Source: a virus. From it: a stretch of 57,821 nucleotides of DNA. The notes below the pieces were generated by a model. It made no database searches. It was not told the origin of the DNA and saw nothing but the letters and a program-made list of their open reading frames with translations. The stretch lies in IMG/VR virus record IMGVR_UViG_3300028571_002339, positions 1 to 57,821 of that record. One strand, 5' to 3'. Position 1 is the first letter of the stretch. Each line of letters begins with the position of its first letter. Below, piece by piece: positions 25,508-33,165 of this stretch. The position numbers were made by a program, and so were the translations under genes.

Positions 25508-25677
25508 TGATTCTCAAACATTTCCTCTATATTGTCAGAATGCTTTTGGCTATATTTCATAGCTTCAAGCACCCAAAACTCTAATGTATCCAGGGGCATT
25601 TCTTTTAAATCCGAATAACTCCACCCGGTTATTTTTGAAAGATGGATTATGCATTCTGCACTGATGGCTGTAACTTC
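25504..25677 (-). CDS. Frameshift extension of tail assembly chaperone (E'-like)
   Basis: This frame has no start codon of its own but encodes 57 residues, including ITGWSYSDLKEMPLDTL, which resembles the GpE' domain of P2-like phages (helix, Trp, MPL-type turn). It is in the -1 frame relative to the upstream chaperone gene. It joins at a GGGG run at 25677-25680, where a Gly-tRNA on GGG can slip back one base and re-pair perfectly. Its TGA overlaps the tape-measure ATG. E-to-E' frameshifting is conserved in most long-tailed phages. The predicted fusion is 131 residues. Confidence 0.65.
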   Translation of the reverse strand, partial: EVTAISAECIIHLSKITGWSYSDLKEMPLDTLEFWVLEAMKYSQKHSDNIEEMFENQ

Positions 25678-25898
25678 CCCGAAATAGCACCTTGAAGATT
25701 GATTACATCTTCAATCGGCAGTTCCAAAATATCCTCATAGACAAGGAAATTGCCGTCTATTTCGCAAAGTTCTGCAATCAAAGCATATGGGATTTCATCC
25801 GAAGTTTTTGCTTTTTTCTGCGCGTTCAAAAGGTCAAGACCTTTGCCGTCTTTAACTATTGCGATTTTGCCATCTGATAATGTGATTTCTTTTGTCAT
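25647..25898 (-). CDS. Tail assembly chaperone (gpE-like)
   Basis: An 83-residue protein from ATG 25898 (AAAGGA upstream). MTKEITLSDGKIAIVKDGKG and DEIPYALIAELCEIDG, followed by EDILELPIEDVINLQ, match the short chaperones between tail tube and tape measure in P2/Mu-like phages. Zero-frame translation ends at 25647. A frameshift at codon 74 would give the longer product described at 25504-25677. It coats the tape measure during assembly. Confidence 0.75.
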   Translation of the reverse strand: MTKEITLSDGKIAIVKDGKGLDLLNAQKKAKTSDEIPYALIAELCEIDGNFLVYEDILELPIEDVINLQGAISGKLQPSVQNA

Positions 25899-25970
25899 TT
25901 TATAATCCTTTCTGTTAATCTTTTTGATAATCCACTTGAAATATAGTCGCATTTATGCTACTATATAAAT

Positions 25971-26297
25971 ATGAGTAAATATGAAATTGAAATTTATGAA
26001 ACACTTGATGGAAAAGAACCTTTCTATATTTGGTATGAATCAATTCAGGATTCAAGAACCAAAGTTAGAATAGATAAGCGATTGGACAGGGTTCAAGATG
26101 GAAACTTCGGAGATTTCAAATCTGTTTCTCAAGACTTATTTGAACTTCGCCTGGCTTTCGGTTCAGGTTATCGCATATATTACACCGTAGAAAATAGTAA
26201 AATAGTTATGTTATTAGTCGGTGGCGACAAGAAAAGCCAGTCAAGTGATATTCAAAAAGCTAAAAATTATTTAAAAGAATATAAGGAGAATAAATAA
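25971..26297 (+). CDS. RelE/HigB-type toxin (addiction-module killer family)
   Basis: A 108-residue phage-derived Gp49-like/RelE-fold toxin: KYEIEIYETLDGKEPFYIWYE, KVRIDKRLDRVQDGNFGDFK, LFELRLAFGSGYRIYYT and VMLLVGGDKKSQ. The family cleaves mRNA at the ribosome. It is on the plus strand, antisense to the surrounding tail operon, and overlaps its antitoxin start by one base. Lying between chaperone and tail tube genes it would make the lysogen dependent on keeping the prophage. Confidence 0.85.
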   Translation: MSKYEIEIYETLDGKEPFYIWYESIQDSRTKVRIDKRLDRVQDGNFGDFKSVSQDLFELRLAFGSGYRIYYTVENSKIVMLLVGGDKKSQSSDIQKAKNYLKEYKENK

Positions 26298-26632
26298 TGG
26301 GCAGAAAATTTCGTAAATGGAATGAAGTTATGGAAGAAAACTTTCAAAAAGAAGGTTATTCTGAACTTTACTTAGAAGCTGCCATCGAAGATTTCGAACA
26401 AGATGGTGATGCTACTTCCTTGATGCTTGCTATAAAGCGAGTCGCCGATGCTCAAGGTGGAGTGAAAGTTCTTTCAGAACGTTCTCATTTAAACAAACAA
26501 AATTTATATAAAATTTTCAATAACAAAACATCTCCACGTTTTGATACGCTTTCAAAAATTCTTAAAGCTTTAGGGTATAGTTTTTCAATTAAGTCATCTG
26601 GCACCTCCTTAAAGACTTGTCCTAATTGTTAG
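26297..26632 (+). CDS. HigA-type antitoxin (addiction-module antidote family)
   Basis: A 111-residue XRE-like antitoxin: YLEAAIEDFEQDGDATSLML and IKRVADAQGGVKVLSERS, then NKQNLYKIFNNKTSPRFDTL, as in the addiction-module antidote family. It neutralises the toxin encoded just upstream and probably represses the pair. Its stop overlaps the end of the convergent tail tube gene by 4 nt, an unusually tight insertion. Confidence 0.85.
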   Translation: MGRKFRKWNEVMEENFQKEGYSELYLEAAIEDFEQDGDATSLMLAIKRVADAQGGVKVLSERSHLNKQNLYKIFNNKTSPRFDTLSKILKALGYSFSIKSSGTSLKTCPNC

Positions 26633-27150
26633 GCTCCTATATTTTTCTTAAATGTTTCTAACATATCGACTAGGTTTACTTTGTAGATGTTTTCAAGAAC
26701 ATCTATTTCAAAGATTTCCACTTTGTTTACTACTAATTTTGCGTAGGTAACCGACATTGTGGTTTCGTATTCTGCGTTATCGTGAGGTTTGATAGTGCCA
26801 AGCGGAAACTCTTTAAAAGTCCCTATGATAAAAGCAGTTGCAGGTACTTCTTCAATTCGACCTTGTCCGTTATAGGTTTCAAGCGAAGCTCTGACTTGAA
26901 TCATTGCAGCGGTAAAAGGAGTTGCAGCAGCAAGCAAAACTTCAGGATAAAGTGCGTTCCACTTAATTTTGCACTCCAGTTTTTCTATCCCTGAAAAGAA
27001 TTCAGCAGAACCAACCATACCGAGAGCTTTATGCTCCGCCATTTTGTGTTTAATCTGCGGAAGCTGAACTTCTTCTGCTCGGCCCAAAAGGTTTACACCA
27101 TTCATATAAACATTGGCGTTGGTTAATTTATTAATTTTTATCTTGCTCAT
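26629..27150 (-). CDS. Tail tube protein
   Basis: About 173 residues from ATG 27150 (AAGGA upstream). Features of the P2 FII-type tube family: KINKLTNANVYMNGVNLLG, VQLPQIKHKMAEHKALGM, IEKLECKIKW and the C-terminal TYAKLVVNKVEIFEIDVLEN. It polymerises inside the sheath. It lies downstream of the sheath, separated only by one small gene. Confidence 0.88.
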   Translation of the reverse strand: MSKIKINKLTNANVYMNGVNLLGRAEEVQLPQIKHKMAEHKALGMVGSAEFFSGIEKLECKIKWNALYPEVLLAAATPFTAAMIQVRASLETYNGQGRIEEVPATAFIIGTFKEFPLGTIKPHDNAEYETTMSVTYAKLVVNKVEIFEIDVLENIYKVNLVDMLETFKKNIGA

Positions 27151-27151
27151 G

Positions 27152-27334
27152 TTATTTTCCTTTTTGGTACAATCCGCACTCACCTATTGCAATGTCTGAG
27201 TAGTGGAGTATTACTATTTCTTGGCTGATGGCTTGGATTAGTGGGCATTTCTCTACGTTTTTGCATTTGTGGCAGAGGTCATAATCTTCGCAAAATATGC
27301 TGAGTCGCCCTTGTTTATTTATTTCTGCTCGCAT
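27152..27334 (-). CDS. Small cysteine-rich protein between sheath and tube
   Basis: Sixty residues with five cysteines, four of them in CEDYDLCHKCKNVEKCPL, which could bind a metal. It starts at the sheath stop and ends two bases before the tube ATG, so the packing supports a real gene. I do not recognise a family. It could be a structural clip or a small regulator. Confidence 0.6.
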   Translation of the reverse strand: MRAEINKQGRLSIFCEDYDLCHKCKNVEKCPLIQAISQEIVILHYSDIAIGECGLYQKGK

Positions 27335-28563
27335 TACGTTCCAAGCGATTTTAAAAGTTCAATATCGATGAAGCTTTCAAAAGTAATTCGCTCCGCAGGA
27401 GTCGGAGGCATAAACTCAACATCAAAGAGCAAATGTCCGTTTGCGATTTCTGTCACTGGGTTTTTATCAGGATTGTAGTAGCATTTGCCATCAATTAATG
27501 CACCACGCCCGATTAAGGTTCTAATAAAAGCATTCACTGATTCTGAAATTGAATCGATTAATCCGTTATCAATAGGGAAATCGATAAATTGCAACATTGA
27601 GTATTCAACACTTTCATGGAGAATATCTGCTGTTCGTCTGACATTGATAAAGTTTGTAGGATGAGTCGATGCAGGGAATGCAGCCGAACGGTTGCCCCAA
27701 GTTCTGAATCCTGAGCCATACGAATTAAAAACAGTAACAATGCCTGCTTCGTTTAAGGTGTTAACCTCGCTTGTCGGGTCGTTTATCATTGAAGTTAGCT
27801 GTTTTTCAACTCCGACAATTCCGTTGATTTCAGTATTTGAAGGCGACCAATGATAGCCTTTGTTGACATCCTTTGCTGCTATAACACCTGCAAGTCTTTG
27901 AGAATAAGGCTGTAAAACATTTGTATCCAATTCTGAATCGTAGACTTTCAAGTGTGGATAGCAAAGAATGACTCTATCAGAGGAAGTGTTGAAGTTGATT
28001 GTACCTTCCGGTCCTCTTCCGGTAATAGCTTCTTGAACGGTTGTGCCGATTGGAGCATCAACCAAGCCGATTGCTCTGATTTTGTCGCAAATAGCTTTCA
28101 TTTGAGATACCACTGCTGTTTCTTCACAGAAAACAGGAGCGATAATTGTTTTTGGAAAATACCCAAAAAGCGAGTAGCAATCCTCAAAGGCTTTCATACC
28201 TTTTCTTTTGCCTGTAAGAGTATCGACTCCTCCGTTAATGTCACCGATAGTCACATCAGAAACGCTTTGATGTTTCGCAGGATCAAAGACGTTTATAACA
28301 ATTACAACACCTGCACCCTGGTCAAAAATTGATTGCAGAGCTTGAGGAATTGTAAAACCTGAAGTCTGTTCGCCAAAATATTTAACCGCATCAATTTCGT
28401 TCAAAATTAAAGTCGGTTCGTTGATAGTTCTATATTCTGCTGCCACCGATGAAATCGGAGCAGTTCCGACAAGTCCGACAACCGCAGTTTTAACTGTTTT
28501 TATCGTTCTTGCACCTTTTTGTATTTCTATGGTTTCAACACCGTGTAAAAAACTAGCCGGCAT
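27334..28563 (-). CDS. Contractile tail sheath protein
   Basis: A 409-residue sheath protein of the P2 FI/Mu L type: FLHGVETIEIQKGARTIKT, AVVGLVGTAP, NVRRTADILHESVEYSMLQF and a C-terminal FDVEFMPPTPAERITFES. Contraction drives the tube through the envelope. The presence of sheath, tube, gpV, gpD and gpJ establishes a myophage. It overlaps the gp37-like gene by 11 nt. Confidence 0.92.
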   Translation of the reverse strand: MPASFLHGVETIEIQKGARTIKTVKTAVVGLVGTAPISSVAAEYRTINEPTLILNEIDAVKYFGEQTSGFTIPQALQSIFDQGAGVVIVINVFDPAKHQSVSDVTIGDINGGVDTLTGKRKGMKAFEDCYSLFGYFPKTIIAPVFCEETAVVSQMKAICDKIRAIGLVDAPIGTTVQEAITGRGPEGTINFNTSSDRVILCYPHLKVYDSELDTNVLQPYSQRLAGVIAAKDVNKGYHWSPSNTEINGIVGVEKQLTSMINDPTSEVNTLNEAGIVTVFNSYGSGFRTWGNRSAAFPASTHPTNFINVRRTADILHESVEYSMLQFIDFPIDNGLIDSISESVNAFIRTLIGRGALIDGKCYYNPDKNPVTEIANGHLLFDVEFMPPTPAERITFESFIDIELLKSLGT

Positions 28564-28987
28564 TTATACCTCCTTCTTCTAAATCTTCAACGCTTGGGGT
28601 AGTAAGCGTAAATGTGATTTCGTACTGCCAAATACCGCTAACCTCAGACAAAAAGCCTTCTTTTACAGGGGTTAATTTTGAGCAACCTACGATTTTATAT
28701 CCGCATAAAACCTGCTTAATTTTGTCTAAAACTTCATAAGCACCATTGTTGGAGCGGAGGTTACGAGTGACAATAGTTAAGGCAAAGTCCATTTTTTTAT
28801 CCTGAGAAATAAAGCCAAGTGCATTTGTAGTTGAATAATTTCCACCACGATAATGAACGAGAATTGCACCGACAGGATGAAGCAAGGTGAATTCCTGCGG
28901 TTTTTCAGGGAAGCCCTGAACCAACAAGTTAGAAAAATTTGGTTTTAATTTTTCAATTATGGAATTTTCGATTTCACTAATATTCAC
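28553..28987 (-). CDS. Mu gp37-like neck/tail connector (DUF1834)
   Basis: A 144-residue protein with EIENSIIEKLKPNF at the start, GAILVHYRGGNYS, FALTIVTRNLRSNNGAYEVL and a C-terminal WQYEITFTLTTPSVE, typical of the DUF1834/gp37 proteins of Mu-like phages, which sit between gp36 and the sheath. It overlaps both neighbours. Confidence 0.8.
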   Translation of the reverse strand: MNISEIENSIIEKLKPNFSNLLVQGFPEKPQEFTLLHPVGAILVHYRGGNYSTTNALGFISQDKKMDFALTIVTRNLRSNNGAYEVLDKIKQVLCGYKIVGCSKLTPVKEGFLSEVSGIWQYEITFTLTTPSVEDLEEGGINAG

Positions 28988-29411
28988 TTAGTCGTCCTTT
29001 GTTGAATAATCTGTCTAACTCGGTTTTATTCGTGCGATATTGACCGTTTTGCATGGTTTGATTGTCTTGGGTTTCAAGAGTAATGATTCCTTTTTGCAAA
29101 TTTTCAAGAGTTTTAATTGCATTTTTGTACGCATCGCAAACCACTTCAGGAATTTCTGTCATAATTCTGCGAGAATATAATCTGTAAATGCTTAAATCCA
29201 TTGCTACTACTCGAAGTAAAGGAAATTGGGTATTGAGAGGTAGGTTGTATCTTCCTCTCAAATACCCATCGATTAGGGTTGAGGAGTAGAGTATGGCTTC
29301 CTCACAAACGACTGTGTCAATTGTGTTTTGTTCACAGTTGTCGTTCGTCAGCTGGATTAGGGGTTCTTTTCCAATTTGTATTTCAATGTCTTCAGCGGTG
29401 CAGTAGAACAT
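28977..29411 (-). CDS. Mu gp36-like head-tail connector (DUF1320)
   Basis: A 144-residue DUF1320 protein: FYCTAEDIEIQIGKEPL at the start, then SSTLIDGYLRGRYNLPL and PLLRVVAMDLSIYRLYSRR. The family is found next to the capsid in Mu-like phages and forms part of the connector. It starts at the stop of the capsid-decoration gene. Confidence 0.85.
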   Translation of the reverse strand: MFYCTAEDIEIQIGKEPLIQLTNDNCEQNTIDTVVCEEAILYSSTLIDGYLRGRYNLPLNTQFPLLRVVAMDLSIYRLYSRRIMTEIPEVVCDAYKNAIKTLENLQKGIITLETQDNQTMQNGQYRTNKTELDRLFNKGRLSEY

Positions 29412-29752
29412 TAAATACCTCTTACGATTCTGATGATTTCGCCTTCTGCTGATGCTGCATCTTGCGCATAGCCGTTTATTTTTTGAGCTTCTGAAGCTAC
29501 GATTGCTCTGCCTGATGCGTCTGAAGTTATTGCTGTACCTTGAACAATTGTTCCGCCTGCTTCAACGAGCAAGATTCCGACAACTCCGATTGGAGCTTGT
29601 TGTCCTGCATCTGTTTCAACATCACAAATGCCGATTGCTTTTGCACCTGCGGCACAAATTCCGCCATCAAATCCGACAAATCTGTGTTTTGGCAGATTGG
29701 TTGATGCTTTTACCGAGTCAATTAATAGAGGTTTGTATAATTTTTGTGCCAT
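29411..29752 (-). CDS. Capsid decoration-like protein (DUF2190)
   Basis: A 113-residue small beta-rich, Gly/Ala-rich protein (GGICAAGAKAIGICD, GTIVQGTAITSDASGRAI, INGYAQDAASAEGEIIR) that fits the DUF2190 family. Members decorate capsids of lambda- and Mu-like phages. It lies after the Thr-rich small gene and shares its boundary. Confidence 0.75.
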   Translation of the reverse strand: MAQKLYKPLLIDSVKASTNLPKHRFVGFDGGICAAGAKAIGICDVETDAGQQAPIGVVGILLVEAGGTIVQGTAITSDASGRAIVASEAQKINGYAQDAASAEGEIIRIVRGI

Positions 29753-30093
29753 TATTTATCACCTCCGTCAGTAGTTGAAGCATCTACGTTTGCCGTATCA
29801 GTAGATACAGTTTCGTCAGTTGTTTCGGTTGTAGTTTCGTCTTTAACTTCATCTGCCGTTGCTGTAGTTTCAGCATCAGATTTAGCCTTGGCTGTTGTTT
29901 TAGTTTTTGCAGCAGTAGAAGTTTTTGTAGTTGTTTTGGTTGTTGAAGTGACTGTATTTTCTTCAATTGGAATCAAAATGTCTGCAAGTTTTTCTCCTTG
30001 CTTTTCATCAAGTTCAATGACATCGCCTATTTTATAGGTCGTTCCGCTATGTAGCAGATTGGTGTTTTTTACCGTATATTTTTTATTAGCCAT
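29752..30093 (-). CDS. Mu gp35-like small protein with Thr/Lys-rich tail
   Basis: A 113-residue protein. Residues 1-45 form a compact beta-rich head (NTNLLHSGTTYKIGDVIELD) like Mu gp35 and related small head proteins. The rest is low-complexity Thr, Lys, Ala, Glu and Asp sequence, which is probably disordered. The repeat-like tail could bind DNA or coat the capsid surface. It overlaps the capsid gene's end. Confidence 0.6.
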   Translation of the reverse strand: MANKKYTVKNTNLLHSGTTYKIGDVIELDEKQGEKLADILIPIEENTVTSTTKTTTKTSTAAKTKTTAKAKSDAETTATADEVKDETTTETTDETVSTDTANVDASTTDGGDK

Positions 30094-31030
30094 TAGTTTC
30101 TCCCTGTGTTAAATCGATTACGTTTGAAATCAAATACCCTGCTTCAGCACCGACAAGAAAAGGAGTATAAATGTCTGTAGCTCTGATATATTTGACTTTG
30201 TTGCCTTCTTTTTTGTATTCATCGATTTGAAGTGCATCTTTTTTACGAACTGTATAAGCAAAAGCAGGGTCGTATTCAGTTCTCGAATCAAGTTTTGGGA
30301 CATATGCCAAGACAATGTTATTGCCCCAAACTCTTACAAATTCGTTCTTTTCATTGGCAAAAATCGATTTGCCGATAAAAATATTTTCAACTTCAAAAAA
30401 TTCTTTAAAATGGTCCAATGTAAGAACTTTATTTTTGTCAGTGGAAAGCATCAGTTTTAAACCTTCATGGTTTTTTAAAGCTCTCCAAACATCTTGCCCC
30501 ATAACTAAAGTATTTGGGTCTTGTCCAATGTTTTTGCAAACTTTATCTTTTGCATTGTCAATCGTTATAATTGGATTTGAAGAGCCATTATTAAATTGAC
30601 TGGTTCCAGATAATGCAACTTTATTAGTATCAGGATAGCTGTTAGGATTTTGGACAAGGTCTGCACACTGTTTTTCGTGCTTTAGCTTTAAGCCTTGCGT
30701 TACAACATTTGTAGCGTGAACTTGTAGCTTGACCTTTTTAGCAGCTTCTTCTTCCTCACGATAATCAATTGGGTATGCTAAATCGTGTTCGGACAAGGTC
30801 GCAGATTTTTTTGTAAAACCTTTTGGGCTGATTACGTTTGAATTGGCCCTAATTGCGCGTTCTGTATCGTACATTTGGAAAGCTTCTTTGTTAAATTCAA
30901 AGATATCAATCTTTTCAAGTTCAGATTCTATTGTCGGGAACAGACTTTCTGCAATGAAAGCATTATTACTGTAACCTCTTGCTACCTCTGATAGGTATGC
31001 GTTAATTCGTAGCTCTTCTAAGCGTCCCAT
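30086..31030 (-). CDS. Major capsid protein
   Basis: A 314-residue HK97-type capsid protein of a Mu-like subfamily: LEELRINAYLSEVARGYSNN, DLAYPIDYREEEEAAKKVKL, NTLVMGQDVWRALKNHEGL, WGNNIVLAYVPK and DPAFAYTVRKKDA. Position right after the protease/scaffold gene and before gp35-gp37 genes fits. It forms the icosahedral shell. Confidence 0.88.
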   Translation of the reverse strand: MGRLEELRINAYLSEVARGYSNNAFIAESLFPTIESELEKIDIFEFNKEAFQMYDTERAIRANSNVISPKGFTKKSATLSEHDLAYPIDYREEEEAAKKVKLQVHATNVVTQGLKLKHEKQCADLVQNPNSYPDTNKVALSGTSQFNNGSSNPIITIDNAKDKVCKNIGQDPNTLVMGQDVWRALKNHEGLKLMLSTDKNKVLTLDHFKEFFEVENIFIGKSIFANEKNEFVRVWGNNIVLAYVPKLDSRTEYDPAFAYTVRKKDALQIDEYKKEGNKVKYIRATDIYTPFLVGAEAGYLISNVIDLTQGETNG

Positions 31031-32005
31031 CTATATCTCCTTTATTTTTAATAGTGCGTCTTTAAAGGAGATATTCTCTTTTTTAGCAAGGGCTTTAGCC
31101 TGTTTGTATATCTCCACACTTTCTTCATCTGCATCTGCGTACTTTTCTTCATCAACTTTTGTAGTCAATTTTTTCTTTGTAGCAACTTCACTAAACTCAA
31201 TCTGTTTAGGCATTGCAGTGATTAAAGTTTTAAAATCCTCGATGCTGTTGGATGCGTCATCAAACTTTTTAACATTGTCCAAGTCGCATAAAATAGAAAA
31301 AACAGCATCTTTCTGAGCAGGGGTCAAAGTCCCTGTTTCAATTTGTTTATCAATAAATTCGTTAAAATCTTTGGTTCTAAGATTGTCTTTGATATCTTTC
31401 AATTCTTTTGCAAGTTCATCCTTGCCTGCTGCATCATCTTTGAATTTAGCAAGCTGAATACTCAAATCTTTAACCTGAGATTTTAAGTCTTTAATTTCTG
31501 TATTCTTTTTTGCTTTTTCTTTAAAATCGGCAACCTGCTTTGTTAAATCATCAATAGTTGCCTTTAATCCTTCTGTGTCTTGATCTTCTTCGCTGTCTTG
31601 GATTACAGTTTCAAAAATGTATGTATCAGATTCGCCCTCTTTAAATTCGACAGCTTTCATTCCTTTTACTTGAGGGATACTTGCTCCCAAAAAAGAAACA
31701 GCCTTCAAATACGGCTTTTTACCCTCTAACTCTCTGTAAATTTCAATAGAGATTTTTTTGTATTTTCCCTGATTTACAAATTCCTTAAGGTCATCTGATA
31801 AATCTTTAAACGTGGCTTTTAGTACTCCGCCCTCTTCTTTAAGGTTTTCAACCCAACCGTATGCCGGTCCCTTTTGTTCATGGTCAAGTGTAATCGGAGC
31901 TTCGCAAAAACTCGGGTCATAGTTTTTTGCAAGTTCTTCAACTTCGGCTTTAGTAAATTTCCCTTGAGGATAATTACCTGCCTTAAATACTTCAAAAAAT
32001 TTCAT
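31031..32005 (-). CDS. Head maturation protease/scaffold (Mu gpI-like)
   Basis: A 324-residue protein. The N-terminal 110 residues resemble the Mu protease I domain (FKAGNYPQGKFTKAEVEEL and APITLDHEQKGPAYGWVENL), with a possible His/Ser pair. The middle is a long coiled coil (LKATIDDLTKQVADFKEKAKK) that would act as internal scaffold, as in Mu I/Z. It cuts itself and the capsid N-termini during maturation. GGAG lies before its ATG. A minus-strand promoter lies about 60 bp upstream. Confidence 0.85.
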   Translation of the reverse strand: MKFFEVFKAGNYPQGKFTKAEVEELAKNYDPSFCEAPITLDHEQKGPAYGWVENLKEEGGVLKATFKDLSDDLKEFVNQGKYKKISIEIYRELEGKKPYLKAVSFLGASIPQVKGMKAVEFKEGESDTYIFETVIQDSEEDQDTEGLKATIDDLTKQVADFKEKAKKNTEIKDLKSQVKDLSIQLAKFKDDAAGKDELAKELKDIKDNLRTKDFNEFIDKQIETGTLTPAQKDAVFSILCDLDNVKKFDDASNSIEDFKTLITAMPKQIEFSEVATKKKLTTKVDEEKYADADEESVEIYKQAKALAKKENISFKDALLKIKEI

Positions 32006-32057
32006 TTAGTTTCTCCATCGGTTTTGTGCATTTTGAAAAAATATTTTGTATGTTCGC

Positions 32058-32087
32058 AGTATAAGCTCTCTTTTTGCACACTCTCAA
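32058..32087 (-). promoter_or_regulatory. Sigma70-like promoter for the minus-strand late operon
   Basis: On the minus strand TTGAGA (32087-32082) is followed after 18 bases by TATACT (32063-32058), then 50 bp to the protease gene. In Mu the late promoters have weak -35 boxes and need the activator C. Here the -35 is moderate, and it overlaps one arm of the structured element at 32079-32140. Confidence 0.5.
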
Positions 32088-32140
32088 ATGTGCTTGGGCA
32101 GTTCTTTTATGACTGTGCAAGTCCACTGCGAAAGAGAGTG
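32079..32140 (+). ncRNA. Candidate structured RNA or dyad element between divergent late operons
   Basis: CACTCTC (32079-32085) pairs perfectly with GAGAGTG (32134-32140). Inside, CTTGGGCAGT (32093-32102) pairs with ACTGTGCAAG (32112-32121) with one mismatch and one G-U. The nested arms suggest a stable cruciform or RNA fold. A GAGC/GCTC hairpin plus a T-rich run follows at 32187-32215, so a plus-strand transcript of about 140 nt is possible. It could also be an activator-binding dyad. I recognise no RNA family. Confidence 0.4.
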
Positions 32141-32186
32141 CCCACGAGAATTTGAAGTGTAATTGAGCGATGCGTTATCGTGAACA

Positions 32187-32215
32187 ATAAAAGAGCCGTA
32201 GAGCTCGTTTTCTTT
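32187..32215 (+). terminator. Terminator-like hairpin upstream of the holin-like gene
   Basis: AAAAGAGC pairs with GCTC plus a following T tract (GTTTTCTTTTT) around a 6-nt loop. It reads on the plus strand between the structured element and the first plus-strand late gene. Confidence 0.45.
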
Positions 32216-32256
32216 TTGGGGGAATCCCTCAAAAGTCAGTATAGAAAGGATAAACT

Positions 32257-32502
32257 GTGGAACTATCTTTATTATTAAAACTTTTTGAAAGTATCGGCTT
32301 CCCTGCTGTTATTTTTGTTATTTGGTATATCTACCACAACGCACAGGTCAAAACTTTTGAAAAAATTATTTCAAATAATTTTGAAATCCTGAAAGATTTG
32401 GTTGAAACCAACCAGTACAATGCGACAGTTTTATCTCGAATCGAAAGTAAAATTGACGGCAATCTTTGGTGTCCTATTTTAAAAAGGGAGATTTCTAAAT
32501 GA
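32257..32502 (+). CDS. Small membrane protein (holin-like)
   Basis: Eighty-one residues with one transmembrane helix near the start (IGFPAVIFVIWYIY) followed by a charged helical tail. Starts with GTG after AAAGGA. Small one-helix proteins of this sort often precede the terminase in Mu-like phages and are called holins or spanin-like. It is the first gene of the plus-strand head module. The lysis role is inferred. Confidence 0.65.
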   Translation: MELSLLLKLFESIGFPAVIFVIWYIYHNAQVKTFEKIISNNFEILKDLVETNQYNATVLSRIESKIDGNLWCPILKREISK

Positions 32503-32744
32503 ATATTGAAAGAATTCAGCTAAAAGGGCAACTTTCAGAAGCCAAGTCAAAATACAGGAATCTCGATGTGGAAGCAGCGGCACTTATTCTTTTAATCCGT
32601 TCTTTGTTGAATCCGTACGAGGATGACACAACAAAGCAAGAAACAGAAAAAGCCCTTGTTTCCTTAACTCGCTTAAATGAAATAGTCACAGAACTCAGAA
32701 GATTAAAAAAGAAAATTTCTAACTTGGAGGACTATTTTGACTAA
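32499..32744 (+). CDS. Small coiled-coil phage protein
   Basis: Eighty-one residues, nearly all helical and charged (GQLSEAKSKYRNLDVEAAAL then LTRLNEIVTELRRLKKKISN). It overlaps the gene before and after. The position between holin-like and small terminase genes matches uncharacterised Mu gp25/gp26-type genes. No function can be assigned. Confidence 0.6.
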   Translation: MNIERIQLKGQLSEAKSKYRNLDVEAAALILLIRSLLNPYEDDTTKQETEKALVSLTRLNEIVTELRRLKKKISNLEDYFD

Positions 32745-33165
32745 GAAGGATTCCTTGGCGACTTGTGCAGAGCGAATGTATGTAATTGAGCAGATGACAA
32801 TAAATGAAATTGCATCTCAGCTTAAGGTGCATGAAAAATCAATCCGCAACTGGAAAGATGAATATTCTTGGGATAACAAGCGTAAGCAATATTTGGAATC
32901 AAAACAAATGTTCCATGAGGAACTGTACAATTTTGCACGTAAATTAATGATTTCCATTGAATACGATATGGAAAACAACGAAAAAGTTGATCCCGGAAGA
33001 ATGTTCGCTTTTACAAAAATGCTCCCACTGATTACAAAAATCAAAGAATACGAAGATGAAGTTTCTAAAAAAGGAACTGAAGATACAGGTTCAAAAGAGC
33101 TTTCGCCTGAATTTATGAAAACCATAAATGAAGAATTTTTGGGGATAAAAAGTTATGAGCAATAA
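32737..33165 (+). CDS. Terminase small subunit (Mu gp27-like)
   Basis: A 142-residue protein with an N-terminal HTH (CAERMYVIEQMTINEIASQL and VHEKSIRNWKDEY), as in Mu-type small terminases, and a helical C-terminus. The start is TTG with a strong GGAGG upstream. It recognises phage DNA for packaging. It overlaps the large subunit gene by 11 nt. Confidence 0.75.
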   Translation: MTKKDSLATCAERMYVIEQMTINEIASQLKVHEKSIRNWKDEYSWDNKRKQYLESKQMFHEELYNFARKLMISIEYDMENNEKVDPGRMFAFTKMLPLITKIKEYEDEVSKKGTEDTGSKELSPEFMKTINEEFLGIKSYEQ

